Notes under the pieces: generated by a model
Databases searched by the model: none
What the model saw: the letters and a program-made list of their open reading frames with translations, nothing else
Told to the model about the DNA's origin: nothing
Source of the DNA: Alterluteimonas quercicellularis
GTDB taxonomy: Bacteria; Pseudomonadota; Gammaproteobacteria; Xanthomonadales; Xanthomonadaceae
NCBI RefSeq assembly: GCF_021191635.1
Contig: NZ_JAIWPR010000057.1
Span: forward strand, 1 to 38,511
Direction: 5' to 3'
DNA length: 38,511 bases
Shown here: positions 1-7,958 of the stretch, one piece after another
Layout of the letters: every line of letters begins with the position of its first letter
Numbering within the stretch: the first letter of the stretch is position 1
Translations under genes and position numbers: made by a program

Positions 1-2
1 CC

Positions 3-749
3 GCGCCCGCATTCGCGCAACGCGCGAGCCTCGCCGATCGCGTGGCCCTGCTCGAGCAGCAGGCGGCGGGCAACCAGGGCAACATCGACCTGCTCAACCA
101 GATCAACCAGATGCGCAGCGAGCTGCAGGCGCTGCGCTCGCAGGTGGAGGAACTGCAGCAGCAGAACGAGCAGCTGCAGTCCAGCGGCCGTGCGCAGTAC
201 CTGGACATCGACGGCCGCCTCAACCGCCTCGAAGGCGGGGCCGGCGCGACGCTGCCCGATCCGCCGCAGGCCTCGACCGGGGGCGGCGCGCTGCCCGCGC
301 CGCCGCCCGCCGCCGGCGCCCCGGCGGCCGCATCGGGTTCGGGGGCACTGGCCGGCGCCGCGGACGAGCGCGCCGCCTACGAGATCGCCTTCGACGCCCT
401 GCGCGCCGGGCAGTACGCGGACGCCTCGACGCTGTTCCAGGAGTTCCTGCAGCTCTACCCGGGGGGCACCTACGCCGCGAACGCCCTCTACTGGCTCGGC
501 GAGAGCTACTACGTCACCCAGAACTACGAGCTCGCCCAGCAGCAGTTCCAATCCCTGATCGAGCGCTACCCGACCAGCGACAAGGCGCCGGGCGCCATGC
601 TGAAGGTGGGCCTGTCGCAGTACGGCCGGCAGCAGGTCGACGCGGCCGAGGCGACGCTCGCCGAGGTCGGCAGCCGCTACCCCGGCACCGACGCCGCCCG
701 CACCGCCGAAGACCGCCTGCGCGCGATCCAGCTGGGCCGCCTGCGCTAG
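3..749 (+). CDS. cpoB: Cell division coordinator CpoB (YbgF), 5'-truncated by window edge
   Basis: Periplasmic TPR protein of the Tol-Pal system, known to link outer-membrane constriction with PBP1b-dependent peptidoglycan synthesis. The open frame enters from the left edge; its first visible residues (APAFAQ, then RASLADRV) look like the end of a Sec signal peptide and the start of the mature protein, so only the start codon and most of the signal are missing. Next come an N-terminal coiled coil rich in Leu/Gln/Glu (about residues 10-60 of the visible part, the TolA-binding trimerisation segment), a Pro/Ala/Gly linker, and three C-terminal TPR-like repeats (AYEIAFDALRAGQYADA, ALYWLGESYYVTQNYELA, and a third near the end). 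The GTG at 42 is in frame but lies inside the coiled coil and is not the start. The genes tolB and pal would be expected upstream. High confidence. Confidence 0.93.
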   Translation, partial: APAFAQRASLADRVALLEQQAAGNQGNIDLLNQINQMRSELQALRSQVEELQQQNEQLQSSGRAQYLDIDGRLNRLEGGAGATLPDPPQASTGGGALPAPPPAAGAPAAASGSGALAGAADERAAYEIAFDALRAGQYADASTLFQEFLQLYPGGTYAANALYWLGESYYVTQNYELAQQQFQSLIERYPTSDKAPGAMLKVGLSQYGRQQVDAAEATLAEVGSRYPGTDAARTAEDRLRAIQLGRLR

Positions 750-892
750 ACCCTGCCGCCGCGGGCGCCGCGCCCGCTCCGAACGGCCCCGTCCACATCT
801 CACCCTGCCGCTTCCCCCGGTCCCTCCCGGCCCGGCCGCCGCCGTGCGGTCCTGCCGATGCGGGTTGCAGGCGGCCGCAGCGGGCGGACCGG

Positions 893-898
893 TAGAAT
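893..898 (+). promoter_or_regulatory. Putative -10 box (TAGAAT) for queE
   Basis: TAGAAT lies seven bases before the queE ATG, so transcription would start at or within a base of the start codon. No ribosome binding site precedes the ATG, which fits a leaderless mRNA. The only TTG-type -35 (TTGCAG at 865) is 22 bases away, too far for a standard promoter, so this rests mainly on the -10 box. Confidence 0.45.
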
Positions 899-905
899 GG
901 ACCCC

Positions 906-1589
906 ATGAACGCCGTGGCGCCCGACGCGCCGGCCAGCGCCCAGGCGCTCGACCGGCTGCGCATCACCGAGATCTTCCTGTCCCTGCAGGGCGAGGCCCG
1001 CGACGCGGGCTGGCCGACGGTGTTCGTGCGCCTGACCGGCTGCCCGCTGCGCTGCCAGTACTGCGACACCGCCTACGCCTTCCACGGCGGCGCCTGGCGC
1101 GGCATCGACGACATCCTGGACGAGGTGGCCTCGCACGGGGTGCGCCACGTCTGCGTGACCGGCGGCGAGCCGCTGGCGCAGAAACGCTGCACGGCGCTGC
1201 TGCGGCGGCTGTGCGACGCCGGCTACGCGGTCTCCCTGGAGACCTCGGGGGCGCTCGACATCGGCGCGGTCGACCCGCGGGTGTCGCGCGTGCTCGACAT
1301 CAAGACACCGGGCTCGCGGGAGGCCCACCGCAACCGCTGGCAGAACCTGGCGCTGCTGACCCCGCACGACCAGATCAAGTTCGTGCTCTGCGGCCGCGAG
1401 GACTACGAGTGGGCGCGCGGCGTGCTGCACGAGCACGCGCTGGCCGCGCGCTGCGACGTGCTGTTCTCGCCCAGCAAGGGCCAGGTCTCGCCGCGCGAGC
1501 TGGCCGACTGGATCGTCGCCGACCGCCTGCCGGTGCGCTTCCAGCTGCAGCTGCACAAGCTGCTGTGGGACGACGCGCCGGGCCGGTAG
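906..1589 (+). CDS. queE: 7-carboxy-7-deazaguanine synthase QueE (radical SAM)
   Basis: Radical SAM enzyme converting 6-carboxy-tetrahydropterin to 7-carboxy-7-deazaguanine, the ring-contraction step toward preQ0 and queuosine. The 227-residue protein carries the iron-sulfur cluster motif CxxxCxxC (C46, C50, C53, in GCPLRCQYC) and a glycine-rich SAM-binding stretch (VTGGEPL). The ATG at 906 is chosen because the family match begins just after it (RITEIFLSLQGE) and a TAGAAT box sits directly upstream; the in-frame ATG at 858 would add a non-conserved Arg/Gly-rich leader. queC, which uses the QueE product, follows about 100 bases later, so the two form a pathway pair. The location behind cpoB is usual in Xanthomonads. 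Confidence 0.95.
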   Translation: MNAVAPDAPASAQALDRLRITEIFLSLQGEARDAGWPTVFVRLTGCPLRCQYCDTAYAFHGGAWRGIDDILDEVASHGVRHVCVTGGEPLAQKRCTALLRRLCDAGYAVSLETSGALDIGAVDPRVSRVLDIKTPGSREAHRNRWQNLALLTPHDQIKFVLCGREDYEWARGVLHEHALAARCDVLFSPSKGQVSPRELADWIVADRLPVRFQLQLHKLLWDDAPGR

Positions 1590-1652
1590 CGCAGCGGCCG
1601 GCGGCAACCGACAATGACGCATGTCGCGCAAGCGGCGCCCGCGTCGCGCTGT

Positions 1653-1691
1653 CCCGAATCCCCAATCCCGAATCCCCAATCCCCAATCCCG
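1653..1691 (+). repeat. Heptamer array CCCGAAT/CCCCAAT abutting the queC start
   Basis: Five consecutive 7-bp units (CCCGAAT, CCCCAAT, CCCGAAT, CCCCAAT, CCCCAAT) are followed by a sixth partial unit, CCCG, that runs straight into the queC ATG. Repeats of this kind are, from general knowledge, scattered through intergenic regions of Xanthomonas, Stenotrophomonas and Lysobacter genomes. Here the array occupies the place of the ribosome binding site. Confidence 0.85.
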
Positions 1692-2357
1692 ATGAACAAA
1701 GCCGTCGTCCTCGTCTCCGGTGGCATGGACTCCGCCGTCGTCGCCGCCATCGCGCGCGAGCAGGGTCGCGCGGTGTACGCGCTGAGCGTGCGCTACGGGC
1801 AGCGCCACACGTCCGAGCTGGCCGCCGCGGCGCGCGTGGCGCAGGCCGCCGGCGTGGCGGAGCACAAGACGGTCGCGGTCGACCTGCGCGCGATCGGCGG
1901 TTCCGCGCTGACCGACGACATCGAGGTGCCCGACGCGGGCGGCGAGGGCATCCCCGCGACCTACGTGCCGGCGCGCAACACCGTCATGCTGTCGATCGCG
2001 CTCGGCTGGGCCGAGGTGCTGGACGCGGCGGACATCTACTGCGGCGTCAACGCGGTGGACTACTCCGGCTATCCCGACTGCCGGCCCGAGTTCATCGAGG
2101 CCTTCGAGCGCCTGGCCAACCTCGCCACCCGCGCTGGCGTCGAGGGCGCCGGCCTGCGCATCCACGCGCCGCTGCTGCGCATGAGCAAGGCCGACATCGT
2201 GCGCGAGGGCCTGCGGCTGGGCGTGGACTTCGCGCAGACGGTCTCCTGCTACCGCGCCGACGACGACGGCCGCGCCTGCGGGCGCTGCGACGCCTGCCGC
2301 CTGCGCGCGGACGGCTTCGCCGCCGCCGGCGTCGCCGATCCCACGCGCTACGCCTGA
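1692..2357 (+). CDS. queC: 7-cyano-7-deazaguanine synthase QueC
   Basis: ATP-dependent amidation and dehydration of 7-carboxy-7-deazaguanine to preQ0 (7-cyano-7-deazaguanine), using ammonia. The 221-residue protein begins [16 protein letters not shown], containing the PP-loop ATP pyrophosphatase motif SGGMDS (residues 9-14), and ends with a cysteine cluster (one Cys in VSCYR, then three in ACGRCDAC) that binds the structural zinc. The ATG at 1692 is fixed by the family N-terminus. The upstream in-frame ATG at 1614 would put the translated heptamer repeat (Pro/Ser/Asn-rich) at the N-terminus and is unlikely. No Shine-Dalgarno sequence is visible before 1692. It probably shares a transcript with queE. 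Confidence 0.95.
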   Translation: MNKAVVLVSGGMDSAVVAAIAREQGRAVYALSVRYGQRHTSELAAAARVAQAAGVAEHKTVAVDLRAIGGSALTDDIEVPDAGGEGIPATYVPARNTVMLSIALGWAEVLDAADIYCGVNAVDYSGYPDCRPEFIEAFERLANLATRAGVEGAGLRIHAPLLRMSKADIVREGLRLGVDFAQTVSCYRADDDGRACGRCDACRLRADGFAAAGVADPTRYA

Positions 2358-2499
2358 GCGCGGCGGCCTCTTTCCGCGTTTCGCGCGCGCCGGCGGAGCG
2401 TGTTTGCGTACGCCCGCGTATGCCGGATGTTTTGATTACGGTCAAGGCTTTCGGGTCGAAATGCCGCAAAGTAGATGGCTTTCCCGACGGCAGGACGAC

Positions 2500-3015
2500 A
2501 TGACCCGATCCGCTTCCTTCGACCGCGAGCAGCTGCTGGCCTGCGCGCGCGGCGAGCTCTTCGGCCCCGGCAACCCGCGCCTGCCGGCGCCGCCGATGCT
2601 GATGTTCGACCGCATCACCGAGGTCTCCTCCGAAGGCGGGCGCTACGGCAAGGGGGTGGTGAAGGCCGAGCTCGACATCCACCCGGACCTGTGGTTCTTC
2701 GCCTGCCACTTCGAGGACGACCCGGTGATGCCCGGCTGCCTCGGCCTCGACGCGATGTGGCAGCTGTGCGGCTTCTACCTGCCGTGGCTCGGCGCCAGCG
2801 GGCGCGGCCGCGCGCTCGGCGTGGGGCAGGTCAAGTTCACCGGCCAGGTGCTGCCGAGCGCGAAGCTGGTCGCCTACGAGCTGGACATCCGGCGGGTGAT
2901 GCGCGGGCGGCTGGAGATGGTGATCGCCGACGGCCGCACGCTGGTGGACGGGCGCGAGATCTACGTCGCGTCCGACCTGCGCGTGGGCCTGTTCGCCTCC
3001 ACCGAGGGCTTCTGA
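2500..3015 (+). CDS. fabA: 3-hydroxydecanoyl-ACP dehydratase/isomerase FabA
   Basis: Dehydrates 3-hydroxydecanoyl-ACP and isomerises trans-2- to cis-3-decenoyl-ACP, the entry point to unsaturated fatty acids. The 171-residue protein is almost exactly E. coli length (172) and has the active-site His in FFACHF (H70) and the Asp in [10 protein letters not shown] (D84). The ATG at 2500 gives the conserved N-terminus ([21 protein letters not shown]); frame openings further upstream from 2404 read through the promoter region and are not conserved. fabB follows after two bases, the classical fabA-fabB operon. A TTGATT at 2432 and a TAGAT at 2472 are too far apart to form one promoter. Confidence 0.97.
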   Translation: MTRSASFDREQLLACARGELFGPGNPRLPAPPMLMFDRITEVSSEGGRYGKGVVKAELDIHPDLWFFACHFEDDPVMPGCLGLDAMWQLCGFYLPWLGASGRGRALGVGQVKFTGQVLPSAKLVAYELDIRRVMRGRLEMVIADGRTLVDGREIYVASDLRVGLFASTEGF

Positions 3016-3017
3016 GC

Positions 3018-4241
3018 ATGCGCCGGGTGGTGGTGACGGGGATGGGCATCGTGTCCTGCCTGGGCAACGACGCGGCGAGCGTGTCCGCGGCGCTGCGGGC
3101 GGGGCGTTCCGGCATCGGCTTCGTGCCGGAGTACGCCGAGTTCGGCCTGCGCAGCCGGGTCGCGGGTGTGCCCGGGATCGACCTGGACGCGCACATCGAC
3201 CGCAAGCTGAAGCGGTTCATGGGCGACGCCGCCGGCTACGCCTACGTCGCCATGCGCGACGCGATCGCGCAGGCCGGCCTGGACGATGCGCAGGTGCGCG
3301 ACGCGCGCACCGGCCTGATCGCGGGCTCGGGCGGCGGCTCGCCGCAGTGGCAGGTGGAGACCGCCGACCTGCTGCGCGCGCGCGGCGTGCGCAAGGTGGG
3401 CCCGTACATGGTGCCGCGCTCGATGGGCTCCACGGTGTCGGCGACCCTGGCGACCGCGTTCGGCATCCGCGGGCTGAGCTATTCGATCTCGGCCGCCTGC
3501 GCGACCTCCGCGCACTGCATCGGCGCGGCCGCGGACCTCGTCCGCCATGGCGCGCAGGACGTGGTGATCGCCGGCGGCGGCGAGGAACTGCACTGGGCGA
3601 TGACCGCGCAGTTCGACGCGATGGGCGCGCTGTCCACGCGGCGCAACGACACGCCGGAGACCGCCTCGCGTCCCTACGATGCCGAGCGCGACGGCTTCGT
3701 CATCGCCGGCGGCGCCGGCATGCTGGTGCTGGAGGACGAGGCGCATGCGCGCGCGCGCGGCGCGCAGATCCTGGCCGAGCTGGTCGGCTACGGCGTGACC
3801 TCCGACGGTGCCGACATGGTCGCGCCCTCGGGCGAGGGCGCGGTGCGCTGCATGCGGATGGCGCTGGCCGGCCTGCACGGCGAGCCGGCCGGCCCGGTCG
3901 ACTACCTCAACACCCACGGCACCTCGACCCCGCTCGGCGACCTGGTGGAACTGGCGGCCGTGCGCGAAGTCTTCGGCGATGCGGTGCCGCCGCTGTCCTC
4001 GACCAAGGCGCTGAGCGGGCACTCGCTGGGCGCGGCCAGCGTGCACGAGGCGATCTACAGCCTGCTGATGCTGCGCGAGGGCTTCATCGCCGGCTCGGCG
4101 AACATCGAGCGGCTGGACCCCGAGGCCGAGGCGTTCCCGATCGTGCGCGAGAGCCGCGACGCCGCGTTGCGCACGGTGATGTCCAACAGCTTCGGCTTCG
4201 GCGGCACCAACGCCAGCCTGGTGTTCGCGCGCGCGGACTGA
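3018..4241 (+). CDS. fabB: 3-oxoacyl-ACP synthase I FabB
   Basis: Beta-ketoacyl-ACP synthase that elongates the cis-3-decenoyl-ACP made by FabA; cytoplasmic, type II fatty acid synthesis. The 407-residue protein has the thiolase-fold catalytic triad: Cys in [10 protein letters not shown] (C161), His in [12 protein letters not shown] and His in [12 protein letters not shown], followed by the C-terminal [14 protein letters not shown]. The start ATG at 3018 is two bases after the fabA stop codon, consistent with translational coupling. The length matches E. coli FabB (406). No T-rich terminator is visible between it and the tRNA gene. Confidence 0.97.
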   Translation: MRRVVVTGMGIVSCLGNDAASVSAALRAGRSGIGFVPEYAEFGLRSRVAGVPGIDLDAHIDRKLKRFMGDAAGYAYVAMRDAIAQAGLDDAQVRDARTGLIAGSGGGSPQWQVETADLLRARGVRKVGPYMVPRSMGSTVSATLATAFGIRGLSYSISAACATSAHCIGAAADLVRHGAQDVVIAGGGEELHWAMTAQFDAMGALSTRRNDTPETASRPYDAERDGFVIAGGAGMLVLEDEAHARARGAQILAELVGYGVTSDGADMVAPSGEGAVRCMRMALAGLHGEPAGPVDYLNTHGTSTPLGDLVELAAVREVFGDAVPPLSSTKALSGHSLGAASVHEAIYSLLMLREGFIAGSANIERLDPEAEAFPIVRESRDAALRTVMSNSFGFGGTNASLVFARAD

Positions 4242-4365
4242 ACGGCGCCGGCCGTGCGGCGGGCCGCGCCCGGCGCTGCACGCCGCGTCGATGGCCCGGT
4301 GCGGGCGGGCATGGCACAATCCCCGCCCCGAGGCGCCCGGGTTCTCCGGCGCCTCGTCGAGCGCC

Positions 4366-4441
4366 GGGTCGTTAGCTCAGTCGGTAGAGCATCGGACTTT
4401 TAATCCGCTGGTCGTTGGTTCGAATCCAACACGACCCACCA
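4366..4441 (+). tRNA. tRNA-Lys (anticodon TTT)
   Basis: A 76-base cloverleaf including an encoded CCA: acceptor arms GGGTCGT and ACGACCC pair perfectly, the D arm contains AGCTCAGTCGGTAGAGC, the anticodon loop CTTTTAA is closed by CGGA/TCCG and carries TTT, and the T arm is GTTGG-TTCGAAT-CCAAC. Its 3' half is the left attachment copy of the island that follows. A CACAAT at 4315 may be its -10 element (weak). Confidence 0.97.
4397..4434 (+). repeat. Left attachment site (38-bp direct repeat inside tRNA-Lys)
   Basis: Thirty-eight bases from the anticodon loop through most of the 3' acceptor strand (starting CTTTTAATCC, ending CCAACACGA) recur identically and in the same orientation at 11165-11202. 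Tyrosine-recombinase elements commonly use tRNA 3' ends as attB, so this is read as the tRNA-side att copy. Confidence 0.9.
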
Positions 4442-4488
4442 ATGAAATCAGTGGCTTGTGCCGAATTTCGGGATTCGACAAATGCTAT

Positions 4489-4508
4489 CGGTACAGTTTC
4501 GGTGCACC
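4489..4508 (+). repeat. Left-end paired repeats (CGGTACA / CGGTGCA), candidate integrase arm sites
   Basis: CGGTACA starts at 4489 and CGGTGCACC at 4500, 11 bp apart in the same orientation and about 50 bp inside the tRNA end. A weaker CGGTGCT lies at 4560. The same motif pair at the same spacing occurs at the right end (11025 and 11036). Arm-type binding sites of tRNA-targeting tyrosine integrases have this arrangement; the function is inferred. Confidence 0.5.
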
Positions 4509-4594
4509 ATCGAGGCGCAGCGGCCGGAGCAGCTTCGGGCGTTCTCCTAGCGGTTGCTTCGGTGCTTTTCGACTCGCTGGCAACCGGGTCAGTC

Positions 4595-4613
4595 GTACGG
4601 TAAGGTACCGTAC
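4595..4613 (+). promoter_or_regulatory. Palindromic operator upstream of the antitoxin gene
   Basis: A perfect inverted repeat, GTACGGTA and TACCGTAC around a 3-base AGG spacer, ends directly before the Shine-Dalgarno AAGGAGG (4614-4620) of the antitoxin gene. Ribbon-helix-helix antitoxins normally bind such palindromes to repress their own promoter, so this is the likely autoregulatory site. A distinct -35/-10 pair could not be assigned with confidence. Confidence 0.7.
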
Positions 4614-4626
4614 AAGGAGGCTCGAC

Positions 4627-4875
4627 ATGACCGCAACCGCCGACCGTCTCGACCTGCGCCTGAGTAGCGAGGACAAGAACCGCCTGCGCCGCGCCGCCGA
4701 ATTGCATGGCCTGCCCGTGGCCACCTTCGTGCGCGAGGCCGCGCTGCGCGAGGCCGACACCACCATCGCCCATCCGCCGAAGGCCCGCCGTGGCGGCCTG
4801 GCGGCGCGCCTGCGCGGTCGAGCCACCGCCCGCATGGGGACCGACGAAATCATGCAGCTGACCCGCGGCGAATGA
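4627..4875 (+). CDS. Ribbon-helix-helix antitoxin (VapB-like)
   Basis: An 82-residue protein with an N-terminal beta strand (DRLDLRLSSED) followed by two helices (KNRLRRAAELHGL, then VATFVREAALREA), the usual RHH DNA-binding layout, and a basic, flexible tail (residues about 50-82) that would wrap the toxin. The start at 4627 is set by a strong AAGGAGG six bases upstream and by the palindromic operator just before it. The PIN-domain toxin gene follows after 10 bases. Expected role: neutralise the toxin and autorepress at 4595-4613. The fold class is clear; the exact antitoxin family (VapB versus DUF1778-like) is not settled from sequence alone. Confidence 0.82.
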   Translation: MTATADRLDLRLSSEDKNRLRRAAELHGLPVATFVREAALREADTTIAHPPKARRGGLAARLRGRATARMGTDEIMQLTRGE

Positions 4876-4885
4876 GGCCCGCGCC

Positions 4886-5305
4886 GTGAGCCCGGCCGCG
4901 ACCAGGCGCGTCCTGGTGGACGCCAACATCCTGCTCGACGTGCTGATCGACGACCCGCAGTGGTACGCCTGGTCGGCTGCCCAGCTTGATGCCTGCGCGG
5001 CCGAGGCCGAGCTGTGCATCAATCCCATTGTCTACGCCGAAGTCTCCGTGGGCTTCGAGCGCATCGAGGAGCTGGACGACGCCCTTCCGACCGATGCCTT
5101 CACCCGGCTGGAGCTGCCGTGGGAAGCCGGCTTCCTGGCCGGCAAGGCATTCCTGCAGTACCGCCGAGCCAAGGGCACCCGGACCTCGCCATTGCCAGAC
5201 TTCTACATCGGCGCCCATGCCGCCATCGAGGGCATGACGCTGCTGACGCGGGATGCGAAGCGCTATCGCACCTACTATCCCAAGCTAGAACTCATCTGCC
5301 CGTGA
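4886..5305 (+). CDS. PIN-domain RNase toxin (VapC-like)
   Basis: A 139-residue PIN-domain protein, the toxin partner of the preceding antitoxin; VapC-type toxins are magnesium-dependent RNases cutting tRNA or rRNA. All four acidic active-site positions are present: D12 (VDANILLD), E52 (VYAEVSVG), D105 (PLPDFYIGA) and D123 (LLTRDAKRYRTYYP). The protein starts with GTG at 4886, ten bases after the antitoxin stop codon, so the two are translationally linked. The res gene starts only 19 bases downstream with no terminator between, so toxin, antitoxin and restriction genes may share one transcript. It appears intact. Confidence 0.9.
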   Translation: MSPAATRRVLVDANILLDVLIDDPQWYAWSAAQLDACAAEAELCINPIVYAEVSVGFERIEELDDALPTDAFTRLELPWEAGFLAGKAFLQYRRAKGTRTSPLPDFYIGAHAAIEGMTLLTRDAKRYRTYYPKLELICP

Positions 5306-5324
5306 GCAGGGACGCCGACTACCT

Positions 5325-7958
5325 ATGCAACTGCCGCAACTGATCGCAGAAAAATTGGCCGGCTGGCGCGCTGCCGGCTATCCACACGAGCAATTCCCCG
5401 CGATTGCCGAAGTCCTGGACTGGCTGTCGGGGCGTGATGCCGGGCAGCCGCCATTCCTGCGTATCCCCCAGGTGCGTGCGCTTGAAACCTACTGGTACCT
5501 GCGGCTGGTCGAAGGCACGCCGGGAGTATTCGAGTTGTACCAGAGCCTGATCGCGAGCCGGGTCGAGCTGCGCAAGGCACTTGGCCTGACGAATGATGCG
5601 TTGCGCGACTACGTTGAGGAGCATGGCTTCGATGCGCTGATCGAGCACATCCGAACGGATGATACGTTCGTCAAACAGCACAAAATCGAATCCCTGCGAG
5701 AAACCCTGGCCCTGGACTATCCAAGCTACATCCTCGCGCTGGCCATGGGTGCTGGCAAGACCATGCTGATCGGCGCGATTATCGCCAGCGAGTTTGCCAT
5801 GGCGCAGGAGTATCCGGACGAGGATTTCGTGCACAACGCACTGGTGTTTGCGCCCGGCAGGACCATCATTGAATCCCTGCGCGAGCTGGCGACGATGCCC
5901 TTCGACGGCATCTTGCCGCCGCGGATGCACAAGCCGTTCTCTGCCAGCGTCAAGTTGACCTTCACCCGCGACGGCAGTCCGGATATCGACGTGATCCCCG
6001 GCTCGCACTACAACATCGTCGTCACCAACACCGAGAAGATCCGCATCCAGAAGGCGTCCATCCGTAAGGGCGACCTGGGCAGCCTGTTTGCCGGCGCCGG
6101 CGATGCCGACCAGCTCAAGCAGGACGTGGCTAACCGCCGCCTGCAGCGGTTGGCGCAGCTTCCGCATCTGGGCGTGTTCTCCGACGAGGCGCACCACACC
6201 TACGGCCAGTCGATGGATGCCGAGTTGAAGAAGGTGCGCAAGACCGTGGACTACCTGGCCAGCGAGACGAATGTCGTCTGCGTGGTCAACACCACCGGAA
6301 CCCCGTACTACAACAAGCAGCCGCTCCTGGACGTCGTGTATTGGTACGGCTTGTCGCAGGGCATCGAGGATGGCTACCTCAAGCCCGTCTCCGGCAACAT
6401 CGAGGCCTACGATTTCGGAGACGACGTCAAGCCCTACGTGACCGAAGTCGTAGGCGATTTCCTCAAGCACTACGGGAATGTGTCGCTGCCGAACGGTGCC
6501 AAGGCCAAGCTGGCTCTGTACTTCCCGCAGACTGACGACCTGGAGGCCATGCGACCCGTCGTGGAGGCGGCGCTGGTGGCCAACGGTCACATGCCCACGG
6601 AGTGCCTGGGAAACCACTCGCACAGCCTGCAGGCCGACGTAGATGCCTTCAACCGGCTCAACGACCCCGCCTCGGCGCACCGCGTCATCCTGCTGGTGAA
6701 CCGTGGCACCGAGGGCTGGAACTGTCCTAGCCTCTTCGCCTGTGCGCTGGCCCGGAACCTGCAGTCTTCCAACAATTTTGTGCTACAGGCTGCCACCCGC
6801 TGCCTGCGCCAGGTACCCGGCAACCCGCACAAGGCGAAGATCTATCTGTCGCAGGACAACTACGCGGTGCTGGATCGCCAGCTGCAGGAGACCTACGGCG
6901 AATCCCTCTCCGACCTCAAGCAGGGACGTGAGAATCTGCGCCACGCGAAGATCGTGCTGCTGAAGGAGAACATTCCGCCGCTAGTGCTCAAGCGACAGAT
7001 CATCCGCGTGCGCCGGATGGAGGCGAAGATTCCAGAGACGCTTGAGCTGCAGCGTCCGCAGGACGACGATCCCGCGCTGACCGTGCAACGCTACGAACTT
7101 GCCGCCCAGGTCAGTAGCCTTCGGGTCATGCGCGAGCTGGGTGATGCGCTGCCGGTCGAGGCCGCCATCAAGACAACGGACACCCGCACGGCGGCCGCAG
7201 ACCTCGCGGCACGCTACCGGCTCCCGCTGTTCGCGGTGCTGGACGCCCTGCGTGGCGCCTACGGCGACGATGATGTGCCGTTGCGGCACCTGGATGCACT
7301 GGCGGGCCAGTTGGAAGACCAGGTGCGCCACTACGAGATCAAAACTGAGGAGATCGAAGTTGCGTTGGCTCTGGTGCGGTCCGAAGGCTTCAACGAAGAG
7401 CAGGACCAGAGGGGCAAGCCCATCCGCACGGCGGAAATTACCTACCGCAAGGATAAGGCGGACCGCCTGTGGAGCGTGGATGACGCCCGCGCCGATTACG
7501 GTGGCGGCTTTGGCTTCCACTACAGCCCCTACAACTTCGACTCGCTGCCCGAGAAGGACTTCCTTGCCAAGGTGCTGGATGCCCTGCGGATCGAGGCGGG
7601 CGACATCGAGGACGTCTACTTCATCGGAGGGCTGGGGCGCGACAAGACCGACTTTGTAGTCGAGTACAAGGGCGTGGACGGCCGCTGGCATCCGTACTCG
7701 CCGGACTTTCTGATCCGACGCAAGCCAAAGGAAGGCGGAATACCGGGCAGCGGCAAGCTGTTGATCGTGGAGATCAAGCAGGAACGCCTGCGCAACGACG
7801 AGACCGACGGCGAAGATGGCCGCAAGGCGATGGCCGTGCGTGAGTGGGCCGCTCTCAATCCCGACCGCATCACCTACGAGATGCTCTTTACCGACACCGA
7901 TACCGTGGCGAACAACGATTTCGCGCCGGTCCGCACGTTTCTGGGGGGCAAGGCATGA
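5325..7958 (+). CDS. Type III-like restriction enzyme, Res subunit (SF2 helicase-nuclease)
   Basis: An 877-residue protein with an SF2 translocase core and a C-terminal nuclease. Walker A is MGAGKT (141-146), motif II is DEAH (287-290, in FSDEAHHTYG), and motif VI with arginine fingers is QAATRCLRQ (488-496). The nuclease is PD-(D/E)XK: P793-D794 (YSPDFLI) and E816-I-K818 (LIVEIKQE). This is the layout of type III Res subunits, which translocate or diffuse on DNA after recognition by Mod and cut when two sites meet. The ATG at 5325 lies 19 bases behind the toxin gene. The stop codon overlaps the mod ATG as ATGA, so Res and Mod are coupled. The order res-mod is the reverse of classical type III systems. 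All catalytic motifs are intact. Confidence 0.88.
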   Translation: MQLPQLIAEKLAGWRAAGYPHEQFPAIAEVLDWLSGRDAGQPPFLRIPQVRALETYWYLRLVEGTPGVFELYQSLIASRVELRKALGLTNDALRDYVEEHGFDALIEHIRTDDTFVKQHKIESLRETLALDYPSYILALAMGAGKTMLIGAIIASEFAMAQEYPDEDFVHNALVFAPGRTIIESLRELATMPFDGILPPRMHKPFSASVKLTFTRDGSPDIDVIPGSHYNIVVTNTEKIRIQKASIRKGDLGSLFAGAGDADQLKQDVANRRLQRLAQLPHLGVFSDEAHHTYGQSMDAELKKVRKTVDYLASETNVVCVVNTTGTPYYNKQPLLDVVYWYGLSQGIEDGYLKPVSGNIEAYDFGDDVKPYVTEVVGDFLKHYGNVSLPNGAKAKLALYFPQTDDLEAMRPVVEAALVANGHMPTECLGNHSHSLQADVDAFNRLNDPASAHRVILLVNRGTEGWNCPSLFACALARNLQSSNNFVLQAATRCLRQVPGNPHKAKIYLSQDNYAVLDRQLQETYGESLSDLKQGRENLRHAKIVLLKENIPPLVLKRQIIRVRRMEAKIPETLELQRPQDDDPALTVQRYELAAQVSSLRVMRELGDALPVEAAIKTTDTRTAAADLAARYRLPLFAVLDALRGAYGDDDVPLRHLDALAGQLEDQVRHYEIKTEEIEVALALVRSEGFNEEQDQRGKPIRTAEITYRKDKADRLWSVDDARADYGGGFGFHYSPYNFDSLPEKDFLAKVLDALRIEAGDIEDVYFIGGLGRDKTDFVVEYKGVDGRWHPYSPDFLIRRKPKEGGIPGSGKLLIVEIKQERLRNDETDGEDGRKAMAVREWAALNPDRITYEMLFTDTDTVANNDFAPVRTFLGGKA

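Noticed and set aside
758..776. Terminator after cpoB formed by GCGGGC/GCCCGC
   Set aside because: Self-complementarity is common at this G+C content and no T-tract follows.
1653..1691. CRISPR-like array
   Set aside because: Seven-base units directly adjoining each other, without spacers or cas genes.
4442..4626. Integrase remnant between tRNA-Lys and the antitoxin gene
   Set aside because: No frame here shows recombinase-like motifs; only the CGGTACA repeats and the operator are recognisable.
4372..5028. Minus-strand frame starting over the antitoxin region and ending in a peptide SCWIRTNDQRIKS
   Set aside because: That peptide is the translated antisense of the tRNA-Lys gene, a known spurious annotation. 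Its recurrence in the frame at 11071-11589 is what points to the duplicated tRNA fragment.
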